From Clostridia bacterium (GTDB lineage Bacteria; Bacillota; Clostridia; Oscillospirales; CAG-272), in contig JAFUJB010000009.1 of the NCBI GenBank assembly GCA_017473865.1, positions 28,658 through 92,657 on the forward strand: a DNA stretch of 64,000 bases, given 5' to 3'. The position numbers and the translations under genes are program-made. Below are positions 1 through 9,066 of this stretch, one piece after another. Numbering within the stretch: the first letter of the stretch is position 1; the number at the start of each line of letters is the position of its first letter. The notes beneath the pieces were generated by a model that saw only the letters and a list, made by a program, of their open reading frames with translations, made no database searches and was not told the DNA's origin.

Positions 1-1737
1 GCAAAAATGTGGGAAACAGAATATTCGTCAGTCGAAGCAGAAAGAGAAGCTGAAGTTCTCTCCGATATGATGGATGCAAGACTGAAAAATGAAACGGGCA
101 GACCCAGCGTTGAAACTCTTTTGCACGACTTGTTCGTTCAGAAATACGTTCTTCACGTTCACCCCGCAACGATAAACGGTATAACCTGCTCTGTAAACGG
201 TAAAAAGACTGTTGAAAGACTTTTCCCGAATGCTATATGGGTAGATGCTTGCAAGCCCGGATACATACTTGCAAATAATTGCCGTATCGCTATAAACGAA
301 GTAGTTGAGCAGGGTAAACCCTTCCCCAATCTGTTGTTCCTTGAAAATCACGGAATATTCTTTGCTGCAGATACAGTTGAAGAAATAGATGCTCTTGCAA
401 ATGGCGTTATGGCAGCGGTTGATGCTGAAATCAAGGCTCTTCCCGAGCTTGAAGAGACGGAATTTGACGTTGACAGAGCTGTTGAACTTGCTCCTATCGT
501 TCGTATGCTTTACGGAGAAGGTAACGTTGCAACCGTTAATTTCTCTTGCAACAAAGAGATACTTGCATTTGACGAAAATGCAAAGAGCGCAACTCCCGAC
601 CACATAGTATATACAAAGGCAAAGATGCTCTGCCTTGCAAACGACGTAAGCGGAGAACAGTTGGCTGAAAGCTTTGCTGAGTTTGTTAAGACAAACGGTT
701 ACAAGCCCAAAATAGTAATAGTAAAAGGGCTCGGTATGTTCGCATGCGGATTGACATATAACGAGGCTGTTACGGCAAGAGAAGTATTCTTTGACGGACT
801 CAAAGTAATGAAATATGCTCAGTCGTTCGGCGGTTTCAGTCCTATGAGAGATGAACTTATAGACTTTATCGTTAACTGGGAGGTCGAAAGCTACAGAGCA
901 AAGGTAAGCCTTTCGAATGCTTCGACCAAACGCCTTGAAGGCAAGATAACGGTAGTTACAGGTGGTGCTCAGGGCTTTGGTAAGGGTATTGCTGATGAGC
1001 TTTACAAAGAGGGCGCATATATTGTCGTTGCCGATATGAATGAAGAGGGCGCGATTGCTGCTGCAAATGATTATAATCCTACGGGTTATGCTGTCGCTGT
1101 AAACGTATCCGACGAAGAGTCTGTAAAGAAGCTGGTAGACAAAACAGTGCTTCGTTTCGGAGGACTTGACGTATTCGTAGCAAATGCGGGTATTGCAAAG
1201 GCTGGCGGTCTTGATGAAATGACCAAGAGCGTATTCGAGCTTGTTACCGCAGTAAACTACACAGGATATTTCCTCTGCGCAAAATATGCTTCAAAGATAA
1301 TGAAGATACAGAAGAAATATGCTCCCAATTATATGATGGATATTATTACTGTCAACTCCAAATCCGGCCTTGCAGGTTCAAACAAGAACTTTGCATATGC
1401 AGGCAGTAAGTTTGGCGGCATAGGACTTACACAGAGCTTTGCTCTTGAGCTTGCTCCCGATAATATCAAGGTTAACGCTGTTTGTCCCGGAAACTTCCTT
1501 GACGGTCCTCTGTGGTCAGACCCCGAAAGAGGCTTGTTCGTTCAGTATCTGAATGCAGGCAAGGTACCCGGTGCAAAAAATGTTGACGACGTACGCAAAT
1601 TCTATGAAAGCAAAGTTCCGATGAACAGAGGCTGCTTGCCTAAGGACGTAGCTTGCGCAATTATGTATATTGTTGAACAAAAATATGAAACAGGTCAGGC
1701 TATCCCCGTTACAGGCGGTCAGGAAATGCTTAACTGA
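1..1737 (+). CDS. Bifunctional class II aldolase / short-chain dehydrogenase, rhamnulose-1-phosphate aldolase type (5' end outside window)
   Basis: The reading frame is open to the left edge, so the N-terminus is missing; family members are about 690 residues and about 578 are seen here. The N-terminal half is a class II aldolase-like domain with a HVHP zinc-ligand motif near visible residue 52 and an ENHG motif near 115. The C-terminal half is an SDR domain with the Rossmann motif TGGAQGFGKG near 318, NAG near 393, and YAGSK (catalytic Tyr/Lys) near 465. Family knowledge: such fusions split rhamnulose-1-phosphate and oxidise or reduce the lactaldehyde formed. The next gene (PHP protein) starts 14 bp downstream and is probably cotranscribed, and a GH106-like glycosidase converges on the pair. 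The substrate is inferred, not shown; related sugars are possible. Confidence 0.85.
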   Translation, partial: AKMWETEYSSVEAEREAEVLSDMMDARLKNETGRPSVETLLHDLFVQKYVLHVHPATINGITCSVNGKKTVERLFPNAIWVDACKPGYILANNCRIAINEVVEQGKPFPNLLFLENHGIFFAADTVEEIDALANGVMAAVDAEIKALPELEETEFDVDRAVELAPIVRMLYGEGNVATVNFSCNKEILAFDENAKSATPDHIVYTKAKMLCLANDVSGEQLAESFAEFVKTNGYKPKIVIVKGLGMFACGLTYNEAVTAREVFFDGLKVMKYAQSFGGFSPMRDELIDFIVNWEVESYRAKVSLSNASTKRLEGKITVVTGGAQGFGKGIADELYKEGAYIVVADMNEEGAIAAANDYNPTGYAVAVNVSDEESVKKLVDKTVLRFGGLDVFVANAGIAKAGGLDEMTKSVFELVTAVNYTGYFLCAKYASKIMKIQKKYAPNYMMDIITVNSKSGLAGSNKNFAYAGSKFGGIGLTQSFALELAPDNIKVNAVCPGNFLDGPLWSDPERGLFVQYLNAGKVPGAKNVDDVRKFYESKVPMNRGCLPKDVACAIMYIVEQKYETGQAIPVTGGQEMLN

Positions 1738-1751
1738 CGGAGGGCGACACA

Positions 1752-2936
1752 ATGACTTTGGAACAGTTAAAGGAAATAAAAGAAAGAACGGACAGGGGAG
1801 AATTGCCCTGTCCGCCTGATACGATCTACGTTAACAACCACATCCATACGACGTATTCTTTTTCACCCTATACGCCTACCGAGGCTTTGTATATGGCTTG
1901 GAAAAACGGACTTAAAACTGCGGGAATAATGGATCACGACTCTGCAGGCGGAGCGAAAGAGTTTCTTGCTGCAGCAGAAGTAATCGGCATGCCTGTTACC
2001 TGCGGTGTAGAATGCCGTGTTGATATGTCAAAAACGGCTCTTAACGGCAAGAGAATAAACAATCCCGACCAGAAGTCGATCGCATACGTTGCTATGCACG
2101 GTATTCCTCATCAGAATATCGATGCCGTACAGGCGTTCTTTGCTCCCTACAGAGAAAAGAGAAACGAAAGAAACAGAAAGATGTGTAAAAATATTACCGA
2201 GCTTGTTTCTCAGTACGGATTGACTCTTGATTTTGATGAAGACGTATTGCCCATATCCAACTATGCTATGGGCGGTTCGGTAACCGAAAGACATATTCTT
2301 TTTGCATTGGCTAAGAAGATTACGGCAAGATACAAGACACCTGAAGAAGTGGTTGCTTTCCTTAAAGATGAAATGAAGCTTGAGCTTTCAAAAAAGGTAG
2401 TTGACCAGATTCTTGCAGGCAGAGATACTCCTGATTTCTACGAGTATGATATCCTCGGCGCACTCAAGAGCAATATGGTTGAAAAGTTCTATATTGATGC
2501 TGACGAAGAATGTCCCGACGTCAAAGACTTTATTGATATGGTTCACAAAAACGGCGGTATTGCCGCTTATGCGTACCTTGGAGACGTAGGCGACTCTGTT
2601 ACGGGTGATAAGAAGGCTCAGAAGTTTGAGGATGACTATATTGACTTGCTTATCGACGTATTGAAGGAATATAAGTTTGACGCTATCACTTATATGCCCA
2701 CGAGAAATACGTTAGCGCAGTTGCAAAAACTTATGAAGCTTTGCGAAGACAACGGCTTTTTCCAGATAAGCGGAGAAGATATCAACTCTCCACGTCAGTC
2801 GTTTATCTGCAAGGCGCTTGATGACAGTAACTTCGGACATCTTATTGACGCTACATATACGCTTATTGACTACGAAAACAAGGCGACCGAAGACCTCGAA
2901 AACGCAAGAAAAGAATATTCGCATATATTCAGATAA
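1752..2936 (+). CDS. PHP domain metal-dependent hydrolase
   Basis: A 394-residue protein of the PHP (polymerase and histidinol phosphatase) superfamily. The metal-binding motifs are visible: HIH at residues 31-33, MDHDS near 61, a Glu in CGVEC near 87, and AMHG near 115. PHP domains bind two or three metals and hydrolyse phosphoesters. A good SD (cggagggcg) precedes the ATG by 6 nt, and the gene follows the aldolase/dehydrogenase by 14 bp, so it probably acts in the same sugar pathway, perhaps on a sugar phosphate. The exact substrate is not recognisable. The gene is followed by a tandem repeat that ends in a hairpin. Confidence 0.82.
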   Translation: MTLEQLKEIKERTDRGELPCPPDTIYVNNHIHTTYSFSPYTPTEALYMAWKNGLKTAGIMDHDSAGGAKEFLAAAEVIGMPVTCGVECRVDMSKTALNGKRINNPDQKSIAYVAMHGIPHQNIDAVQAFFAPYREKRNERNRKMCKNITELVSQYGLTLDFDEDVLPISNYAMGGSVTERHILFALAKKITARYKTPEEVVAFLKDEMKLELSKKVVDQILAGRDTPDFYEYDILGALKSNMVEKFYIDADEECPDVKDFIDMVHKNGGIAAYAYLGDVGDSVTGDKKAQKFEDDYIDLLIDVLKEYKFDAITYMPTRNTLAQLQKLMKLCEDNGFFQISGEDINSPRQSFICKALDDSNFGHLIDATYTLIDYENKATEDLENARKEYSHIFR

Positions 2937-2940
2937 AAAA

Positions 2941-3205
2941 CAAGAGGACACTTACTTTCTTTTAAGGAAAGAAAGTAAGCAAAGAAACCTTGCAACATTG
3001 GTGCAGCGAAAACAATGTACTTTTGATAAACCCATAGTGAAAAGTTTTTGAGGGAGTCAAGAGGGCACTTACTTTCTTTTAAGGAAAGAAAGTAAGCAAA
3101 GAAACCTTGCGACATTGGGGCAGCGAAAACAATGTACTTTTGATAATCCCATAGTGAAAAGTTTTGAGGGAGTCAAGAGGGCACTTTTACAAAAGTGCCC
3201 TCTTG
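2941..3205. repeat. Two tandem copies of a 117/116-bp repeat plus a partial third ending in a hairpin
   Basis: The unit begins caagagg[ag]cacttac at 2941 and again at 3058, with a third start at 3174; copies differ at only a few positions. Each contains an inverted repeat (actttctttt/aaggaaagaaagt) and the tail aagtttt(t)gagggagtcaa. The third, partial copy turns into a perfect hairpin (gagggcactttt/aaaagtgccctc, 3176-3203), probably the terminator of the upstream operon. This 321-bp gap holds no credible gene. The same building blocks recur at 17.9, 35.5 and 63.5 kb. Confidence 0.85.
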
Positions 3206-3217
3206 TTTGTTGTGTAA

Positions 3218-3252
3218 AAAAGGCTATACACGGATAGACCGCGTATAGCCTT
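3218..3252 (-). terminator. Rho-independent terminator of the GH106-like gene
   Basis: A 10-bp stem (aaggctatac / gtatagcctt) is followed on the minus strand by a run of T. It lies 6 bp past the stop codon of the minus-strand glycosidase. Confidence 0.8.
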
Positions 3253-3257
3253 TAATG

Positions 3258-6200
3258 TTATTCAAAAATCTGGGGACTCTTAAGAATGCCCGCGGGTTTG
3301 AGCTGGTATTCATACATCCAGAGAGCTCCGCCTTCGCGCCATGAGTCAGGACTCTGGTAGAAGTAGATGCCGGGAGTATGGTGAACCTGAGCAAAACCGT
3401 TCTGTCTCGTGCCGTAGAGCTTAAGGCTTACCTTATGCTTGCCGGGGGTGAGACCTGTTTTTTCAACAGTATAGGGTGAAAATACGACGTTGCCTGCAAA
3501 TTCATCGTCGATTAACATTTCAACAAGTCCGCCTCTGTACTGTTCTGTACGAACGATAAGCTTGCCGTCTTCTCCGACGTTTGCGTCAAATTCGTAAACA
3601 ATATTACCCGTATAGAAGGGAAGTCCCTGTGTAACGATGTTGCCGAATGCAAGCGATGTAACCTTCTTTGTTACCGTCTTCAGACAGCCGTCAACACGCA
3701 CGCCGAAATCGCCGAGCAGATAGAACCATTCAAGGTTTGTTCTTTCTCCGAGAGGAACTGTAACTTCAAGTACGTTTTCGCCCTCAATGATGGCTGTGAG
3801 CGGTACGGTTTCGATAGATTTGTCAACGTACCAGCCGTCAGAAACGGGGTTGATTTCGTTTCCGTTAAATACGATCTTTGCGTTTTCGGGTTCTTCGATA
3901 GCAAGTTTTGCGCCCTCGTAGTAGATTTCCGAATCAAAGGTCATACGGAGATAGATGGAGTGTTCGGGTTTCTTGGGAGTTATCTTATAGGGCTGTGTAA
4001 TAGCCTTACGTCTGAGCGGGATACCGATTGCTTTTCTGCACTCGTTGTCGAGTCGGAGGAACTCTTCGATAGGATGGAGTTCGCCGCCGTCAAATGCGTA
4101 TTCAGCCATATCGAGAAGCAATGCGTTAGGCTCGTCGAGCTTAACGGGAACACGTTTAGTAATGATTCTTCCGTTATCCTTGGGATATTCGATGGGCAGT
4201 TCGCCCTCGTTTTTGCCGTCGGTAAGGCGGAGGAGCATACTGTCGTGCATCCACCACATTCTTTCAAAGCTTGTTTTGCCGTTTTCATATTTTGCGGGGA
4301 TAGGTCTTACTTCACCCGTCATAGTGTCGTATTCTTCAACAATATAAGTACCGTTAAGAGTGGTTCTGATAATTCTGGTCGGGTCAACGTCGGGAGTTAC
4401 GGGGTCAAAGCCCTTAGCAACAAACAGCCACTTGCAGTCAGAATCCTGACGGAGCTGATGCATCATATCGTTTGTGCGTGTACCTTCGGGAACGTCGAAA
4501 GCGACGCCGCCCATTGTCTTTACGATACGGGTGTCGATAAATCTCTTGTCTTCAAGAGCATCAAGAATATCTGCCTGAGTAAAGCTTACGACCTTGCTCT
4601 GCATATAGAGCTTCTTAGGTCTGTCGGATTCTTTTGCATCAACGTATTTCGGGCAGTCGCCGAGGAATATGAGGTTACCGCCTTCGGCTTTAAACTTTTC
4701 AAGTCTGTCCATAGTTGTCGAACGCAATGTATGACAGCCGGGAACGATAATAGTATCATACTTCATCTGTCCTACGTTCAAGGGAGCAGAGCCTTCCTCG
4801 CAGAAAGAGGGAAGGAGTGATTCGCAGATAAAGTCGAAGTCTATCATACCGAGGAGCAGGGTATCACCGAGCATACGGTGGTTATTTTCAAGCTGGTTTC
4901 TGACAGCAACAGTCTGGTTAGACGGGCCCCAGTTTATCCAGTAGCTTTCGATGGGGTGGACAACCGCTACGTTAACCAGCGGCTTACCTCTTGTCAAGAC
5001 TGTGTTAAGTCTTGCAAAGTGAGTTTCGATGAGGCTGTATTTTTTCCACCAAGGGCTCTGATAACCGATAGATGCAGGGTAGTCACGCTTAGCTTCACCC
5101 TTCATGCTCATCCAAGTAAGATGGGGAACACGTACGGTTACGCCGAGAGCTGCCTGCCAGTCGCCCTGAAGCTTATGGCCTCTGAAATCCCAGTCCCAAC
5201 CGGTTACGCCGTAGAGCTCGGACATAACGGCCTCGCTGCCCTGCTGGTGCATAACGGACGTACACTGTTTTGCCGTATTGAATTCACGTCTGTTAACGAG
5301 AAGGTCCATACCGGGCATTTTTGTAAATGCTCTGTAACCTCTCATAGCTTCGCCTATGTATTCGGTCTGCTTTGTAAGAGTATCTTCGTGCATAAGGTGA
5401 CCGCTCAGCATAATGTTGTGCTCATCGCACCACTTGCCGATGGTGTCGCAGTATGACGATACGAACTGTTCTGTTACGAAGTCGTGGAATTTATATCTTG
5501 TATATGAGGGCTTGTTGCCTTCAAGTTCCCAGAATACTTCGGGGAGGCTGTCGAGAATATCGAAGCCGCAGAAGTCTTTGAATTTTTCGGGGAATTCGTT
5601 TGTCCAAGGGAGGAATACATCCTTGACTTCCGTGGCAAATGAAAGCGTACCCTTTACTGCAAACTGAGGCTCGTCGGTAAAAATTGCGGGAATCGTCTTG
5701 CCGAAATCCTCTCCGAATTCTTTATAATACTTTTCGTGGGTTGTTTCAATGAATTTCTCGATTGCCTTTTTGTTGAGGGTGTCAACGTAGGGGCTGTCGT
5801 TAAACCAGGGTGAAGGGATGGCAGCTTCATTGTAGGCATACCACTTTGTTCCCTCGGCCACGTCATTTTCGCCTATTCTCTTATAGGACTTGAGTGTACC
5901 GTCTTCGTTAAGCAATACGTCGTAGCAAGCGACGAGATAGCCATTTTCTTCTCTTGTGCCGCCTCTGCCCGGTACCGCAGGTATGGCCGTACTTTTGAAG
6001 CCGGGACTGTAGGGAGTATGAGTAAAGAGAAGGTTTCTCATTACAAATTCGGGATCCTTAGAAACGATACCACCTGCCGAGCCTGAAGGCCAACGGTCTT
6101 CGTCATAAAGCCAAGCGAGCATATTTCTTTTCTTTGCTTCTTCAACGCAGAAACGGACATAGCCCATAAATTCTTCATCAAGATAGGGGCTTGCCATACC

Positions 6201-6383
6201 CGTTCTTACGTGCATGTGGAAGCCGCCCATACCCATTGTTTGAAAGTTTTCGATTTGTTCAAGCAATTCTTCATTTGTGAGCTTGCAGTTCCACGCCCAG
6301 AAGGGTGCGCCTCTGTATTCGCTGGTAGGATTCTGGAAAAGCTCCATGTCAAGAATTTTGCTTTTGTTTTTTGGATAAAGCAT
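3258..6383 (-). CDS. GH106-like glycoside hydrolase (putative alpha-L-rhamnosidase)
   Basis: A protein of about 1041 residues, usual for GH106-type enzymes. The N-terminal stretch PFWAWN (near residue 27) followed by EQIENFQTMGMGGFHMH resembles the opening of GH106 catalytic domains, and no signal peptide is seen, so the enzyme is probably cytoplasmic and would act on imported oligosaccharides. The C-terminal part (from about 800) looks like galactose-binding beta-sandwich folds. The frame is open to 6449, but I place the start at 6383, where aaggaga sits 4-5 nt upstream; the longer form has no SD. It converges on an aldolase of the rhamnulose-1-phosphate type, which supports a rhamnose substrate. 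Exact linkage and family assignment remain inference. Confidence 0.75.
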   Translation of the reverse strand: MLYPKNKSKILDMELFQNPTSEYRGAPFWAWNCKLTNEELLEQIENFQTMGMGGFHMHVRTGMASPYLDEEFMGYVRFCVEEAKKRNMLAWLYDEDRWPSGSAGGIVSKDPEFVMRNLLFTHTPYSPGFKSTAIPAVPGRGGTREENGYLVACYDVLLNEDGTLKSYKRIGENDVAEGTKWYAYNEAAIPSPWFNDSPYVDTLNKKAIEKFIETTHEKYYKEFGEDFGKTIPAIFTDEPQFAVKGTLSFATEVKDVFLPWTNEFPEKFKDFCGFDILDSLPEVFWELEGNKPSYTRYKFHDFVTEQFVSSYCDTIGKWCDEHNIMLSGHLMHEDTLTKQTEYIGEAMRGYRAFTKMPGMDLLVNRREFNTAKQCTSVMHQQGSEAVMSELYGVTGWDWDFRGHKLQGDWQAALGVTVRVPHLTWMSMKGEAKRDYPASIGYQSPWWKKYSLIETHFARLNTVLTRGKPLVNVAVVHPIESYWINWGPSNQTVAVRNQLENNHRMLGDTLLLGMIDFDFICESLLPSFCEEGSAPLNVGQMKYDTIIVPGCHTLRSTTMDRLEKFKAEGGNLIFLGDCPKYVDAKESDRPKKLYMQSKVVSFTQADILDALEDKRFIDTRIVKTMGGVAFDVPEGTRTNDMMHQLRQDSDCKWLFVAKGFDPVTPDVDPTRIIRTTLNGTYIVEEYDTMTGEVRPIPAKYENGKTSFERMWWMHDSMLLRLTDGKNEGELPIEYPKDNGRIITKRVPVKLDEPNALLLDMAEYAFDGGELHPIEEFLRLDNECRKAIGIPLRRKAITQPYKITPKKPEHSIYLRMTFDSEIYYEGAKLAIEEPENAKIVFNGNEINPVSDGWYVDKSIETVPLTAIIEGENVLEVTVPLGERTNLEWFYLLGDFGVRVDGCLKTVTKKVTSLAFGNIVTQGLPFYTGNIVYEFDANVGEDGKLIVRTEQYRGGLVEMLIDDEFAGNVVFSPYTVEKTGLTPGKHKVSLKLYGTRQNGFAQVHHTPGIYFYQSPDSWREGGALWMYEYQLKPAGILKSPQIFE

Positions 6384-6427
6384 AGTCTTCTCCTTATTTT
6401 CATCAAAAGACATTATTATACAAGTAT

Positions 6428-6456
6428 ATAATACCACCTTTTTTTTCAATAATCAA
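6428..6456 (-). promoter_or_regulatory. Putative sigma-A promoter of the GH106-like gene
   Basis: On the minus strand TTGATT (6451-6456) and TATTAT (6428-6433) are separated by 17 bp, 45 bp upstream of the chosen start. Other near matches exist in this AT-rich stretch, so the exact hexamers are uncertain. Confidence 0.4.
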
Positions 6457-6497
6457 GGACTATTTTTGATTGAAAAAGTGTCCTTATTTGCAAAAAA

Positions 6498-6522
6498 GCG
6501 TATATGGTCAACCCATATACGC
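6498..6522 (-). terminator. Terminator hairpin between the glycosidase and a small membrane protein gene
   Basis: A 10-bp perfect stem (gcgtatatgg / ccatatacgc) with a 5-nt loop is followed by six T on the minus strand. It would end transcription of the small gene at 6635-6793. Confidence 0.75.
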
Positions 6523-6634
6523 TCTCTTCGCGATGATAAGGCATTATTTTTTTATCCGAAAAAGCCTTTTTAATAGAGGTGAAAGTATTTTCGGTGATTT
6601 TAAAATAACTATTTTCAATTATGTTTCCCCCTTG

Positions 6635-6793
6635 TTATTTTTGCAGAATATACAGTACGCCCGCGGCAATAATCACGATAGCTTCGATGGCCGCCAGAAA
6701 ATACGACGGTAGGAAAAAAGCGAGTAAAACTCCTACACCGAACGAAAGGATTATGCACCCCAGAGCCTTGAATAAGCCGGAACGGCGACACAT
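6635..6793 (-). CDS. Small 52-residue membrane protein
   Basis: An ORF of 52 codons with a strong SD (taggaggg) 6 nt before its ATG. The product begins MCRRSGLFKALGC and carries two hydrophobic segments, IILSFGVGVLLAFFLP (about 14-29) and AIEAIVIIAAGVLYIL (about 35-50), so it should be a hairpin-like membrane protein. It has its own downstream terminator at 6498-6522. Longer ORFs overlapping it in other frames lack a comparable SD. Small Clostridial membrane proteins of this layout are common and have no assigned role. Function unknown. Confidence 0.7.
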   Translation of the reverse strand: MCRRSGLFKALGCIILSFGVGVLLAFFLPSYFLAAIEAIVIIAAGVLYILQK

Positions 6794-6853
6794 TCGTATC
6801 CCTCCTAATTTTTTTGAAATAGCTGTTTATTACAGTATATTCCGAAAACAATA

Positions 6854-6959
6854 AAGTGTGTGGACTTTGCCTCTACACACTTTACGAGCCGATTAAATAC
6901 ACTCTATCTTGTTGCAACTAAAATGGGTGCACACGGACGGAACCCGTATGCACCCATTA
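6854..6959 (-). terminator. Two successive hairpins ending the J-domain/DUF5685 operon
   Basis: The first, at 6922-6958, pairs aatgggtgca with tgcacccatt and lies just past the stop at 6961. The second, at about 6855-6879, pairs aaagtgtgt with acacacttt and is followed on the minus strand by a T-rich tract. Confidence 0.65.
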
Positions 6960-6960
6960 T

Positions 6961-7530
6961 TTATTTGAAAAATCTGAATATTTGCAAAAGTCTTCTGAAT
7001 CGTCTGACGTACGCTGTAACAAACAGCGTAAGGGAAATGTCGAGGGTAAAGAATATAACGTTCAAAAGAAGAATGAGGTATATTTTTACGTTTTCGATAT
7101 CGGGGAAAATCAGATTCTTCGCAAGGAACAGATATCCCAAAATAATAATATTGAAAACAACAAATTTTGCGATCCAGCTAATCCAGAAAGGAAGCCGTTC
7201 GAGGTATTTTTTCAGTATCGGATAGAAGCCGAAAAAGAGAAGATACATAAAAGCGACCGTTTTTGTCGGCAACAGTAAAATTGACAGTACAGACGTCGCC
7301 AAATAAAGCAATACGGGGTAGTATCCGCCGAGCTCAAGCATAGCAATGATAACGATAAACGATGCCAATGCGGCTGTAGATATGTCTATTATCTCAAACA
7401 CCGAGCCTAACGAAAGAATAACTACGCTCAAAGCGCAAAGTATGGAACAAAACGACATTTTTTTCGAGAGCTTGGGAGCATTTTGTTTGTTTTTTCTCGG
7501 TGTATTTTGGTTGTTTGCGTTGTAATTCAT
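6961..7530 (-). CDS. Integral membrane protein of unknown function
   Basis: A 189-residue protein with a charged N-terminal tail of about 25 residues rich in Asn, Lys and Gln, then five or six hydrophobic segments. The organisation is loosely like small transport components (for example ECF S subunits), but I see no diagnostic motif. It is the last gene of a tight minus-strand set (7 bp behind the J-domain gene), which suggests a shared envelope or membrane role. Confidence 0.7.
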   Translation of the reverse strand: MNYNANNQNTPRKNKQNAPKLSKKMSFCSILCALSVVILSLGSVFEIIDISTAALASFIVIIAMLELGGYYPVLLYLATSVLSILLLPTKTVAFMYLLFFGFYPILKKYLERLPFWISWIAKFVVFNIIILGYLFLAKNLIFPDIENVKIYLILLLNVIFFTLDISLTLFVTAYVRRFRRLLQIFRFFK

Positions 7531-7537
7531 AGCACTA

Positions 7538-8146
7538 TCAACAGCAGCGTATCAAGTCGCCGCCGAGACATTCACAGCAACAGTCTGCGCACATAAGGGA
7601 GGTGCAGATGTCGCACGAAGAGCAGCCTTGCGCGCTTGTGCGGGACGCACGGTAACCGCCAAACGAATCTGCCGTATTTTTTATTTTATTCAATGCGTCC
7701 TGATATTCCGTATTGTCGGGGTCCATATAGCAAGCCGCCTCGAAGAATCTTTGTGCGTCAAAATACCATCCGCGTTTTTCCAAAATACAGCCCTTGAGAA
7801 AGTTCCATTCTCCGTTTCTGTCGAGATTGGGTATGGAATTAAGCATTGTTTCAGCTTCTCCGAGTCTGTTCATGCGTATAAGATCGCGAATTCTGATATA
7901 TTCGCCCGAATAGCTGGCATTGCTCTTTTTCTTGCCGGACGGCGAATAGCCGTTGTTTGCACGTTCTTTTTGTATCTGATCGTACGCCTCGTTGATCTCC
8001 TTCATTTTTTCTTCGACGAGATCGGAGAGAGGGTTATTTACGTAGTTGTCGGGGTGATATTTTCTTGCGAGATCGCGGTATGCTTTTTTTATTTCATCAT
8101 CTGTCGCGTTTCTTGATACGCCCAGCACCTTGTAGGGATCTGTCAT
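7538..8146 (-). CDS. J-domain (DnaJ-like) protein with a Cys-rich C-terminus
   Basis: A 202-residue protein. Residues 1-70 form a J domain with the HPD signature (KYHPDN near residue 32), which stimulates the ATPase of an Hsp70. The middle part (about 85-160) looks like a TPR-type helical repeat ([24 protein letters not shown]). The tail is packed with cysteines ([17 protein letters not shown] at the very end), suggesting metal binding or a membrane or disulfide anchor. It lies 8 bp downstream of the DUF5685 gene, a pairing typical of Clostridia. It is not DnaJ proper: the Gly/Phe region and zinc-finger domain are missing. Confidence 0.85.
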   Translation of the reverse strand: MTDPYKVLGVSRNATDDEIKKAYRDLARKYHPDNYVNNPLSDLVEEKMKEINEAYDQIQKERANNGYSPSGKKKSNASYSGEYIRIRDLIRMNRLGEAETMLNSIPNLDRNGEWNFLKGCILEKRGWYFDAQRFFEAACYMDPDNTEYQDALNKIKNTADSFGGYRASRTSAQGCSSCDICTSLMCADCCCECLGGDLIRCC

Positions 8147-8154
8147 CGTTTATA

Positions 8155-9048
8155 TTACTCCTCTTTTTGACTGTTTTGTGTTATAAAGCCGTTTCTTTTG
8201 AGTATTTCTTCTTGTGTGTTTATATTGCCGATTCTGATTATGTTGTCAAGGATATTGTACACCCCTTTGTCGTTTCCGTCAAGTAAGATAAGCGCGTTGT
8301 AAGCGTTATTCAGCTGGTTGAGCAGGGCGTTTGATACGGTATTTCCGTGCTTTTTAGCTTCTTCGGCATTTTTAAAAGTTGCAAGAAAGGGATTGTATTT
8401 TTTTGTTTTTTCGTCTTTGTCGATGTCGTCTAAAGCATCGGAAATGTATATCCATTTTCCTAGGTTTCTGCCTATCTCATAGACCGTTCTTTTTTTATCC
8501 CCCTCGTATCCGACAGACAGAGCATTTCCGAGTATACTGCCGAAAGCTTCGGCGGGCAGGTCTATTGACGGGCAGTTTTGTTTTTCGTATTCGGACAGCT
8601 CTTTGAGGGATTGATTTACGCTTTGGTCAAAAAAGGCAATAAGCTCACTCGACCTACACGCTTTTTTGCGTAGTCTTTTTAATTCCGGCAGAGCAAGTCT
8701 GCAAAAAAAGCTTTTTATGCCGTCTTTGTCGTTAATCTTATCGAGAAAGTCGTGATAGAGCATTATGACTCCAACGTCGGATGCGGTATCAAGTGCTTCG
8801 TTTTCATCCATCATAACCTTTTTCTTTGTGGGGTGGGCAATACACCTTTTTCTTGAAAAAGAGGGCATTTCTTCGGAGCAATACAGCCTTAAAAGTACCA
8901 TAAACACAAAGTCGTAGCTGAGCGACATCTTGTACAAAAATGAATACCTTTTGCCCATAACACGACAAAGACCGCAGTAAGCGCTTTTGTACAGCTCATA
9001 TTCTTTTACTTTCAGCTCTTTTGAGTCAGGTCTTATGTATCCGAACAT
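8155..9048 (-). CDS. DUF5685 family protein
   Basis: A 297-residue protein starting MFGYIRPDSKELKVKEYELY, followed by AYCGLCR, the usual N-terminal signature of DUF5685. The family is largely helical, with conserved Cys (C29 and C32 here, C67 in RKRCIAHP) that may bind metal. A motif ALDDIDKD near 215 resembles the aspartate-rich helices of prenyltransferase-type folds. It is encoded between a DUF47-like protein and a J-domain protein, so it may be a client or partner of the J protein. Function unknown. Confidence 0.8.
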   Translation of the reverse strand: MFGYIRPDSKELKVKEYELYKSAYCGLCRVMGKRYSFLYKMSLSYDFVFMVLLRLYCSEEMPSFSRKRCIAHPTKKKVMMDENEALDTASDVGVIMLYHDFLDKINDKDGIKSFFCRLALPELKRLRKKACRSSELIAFFDQSVNQSLKELSEYEKQNCPSIDLPAEAFGSILGNALSVGYEGDKKRTVYEIGRNLGKWIYISDALDDIDKDEKTKKYNPFLATFKNAEEAKKHGNTVSNALLNQLNNAYNALILLDGNDKGVYNILDNIIRIGNINTQEEILKRNGFITQNSQKEE

Positions 9049-9066
9049 TTTTGTTTCCCATACTTT

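Noticed and set aside
7-607. Antisense and alternate-frame ORFs within the aldolase/dehydrogenase gene
   Set aside because: Shadows of the main frame; no SD and no domain signature.
3960-5456. Long plus-strand ORFs (286 and 192 codons) inside the glycosidase region
   Set aside because: They are antisense shadows of the GH106-like gene, without SD or family signatures; the minus-strand frame is open for over 1000 codons with clear motifs.
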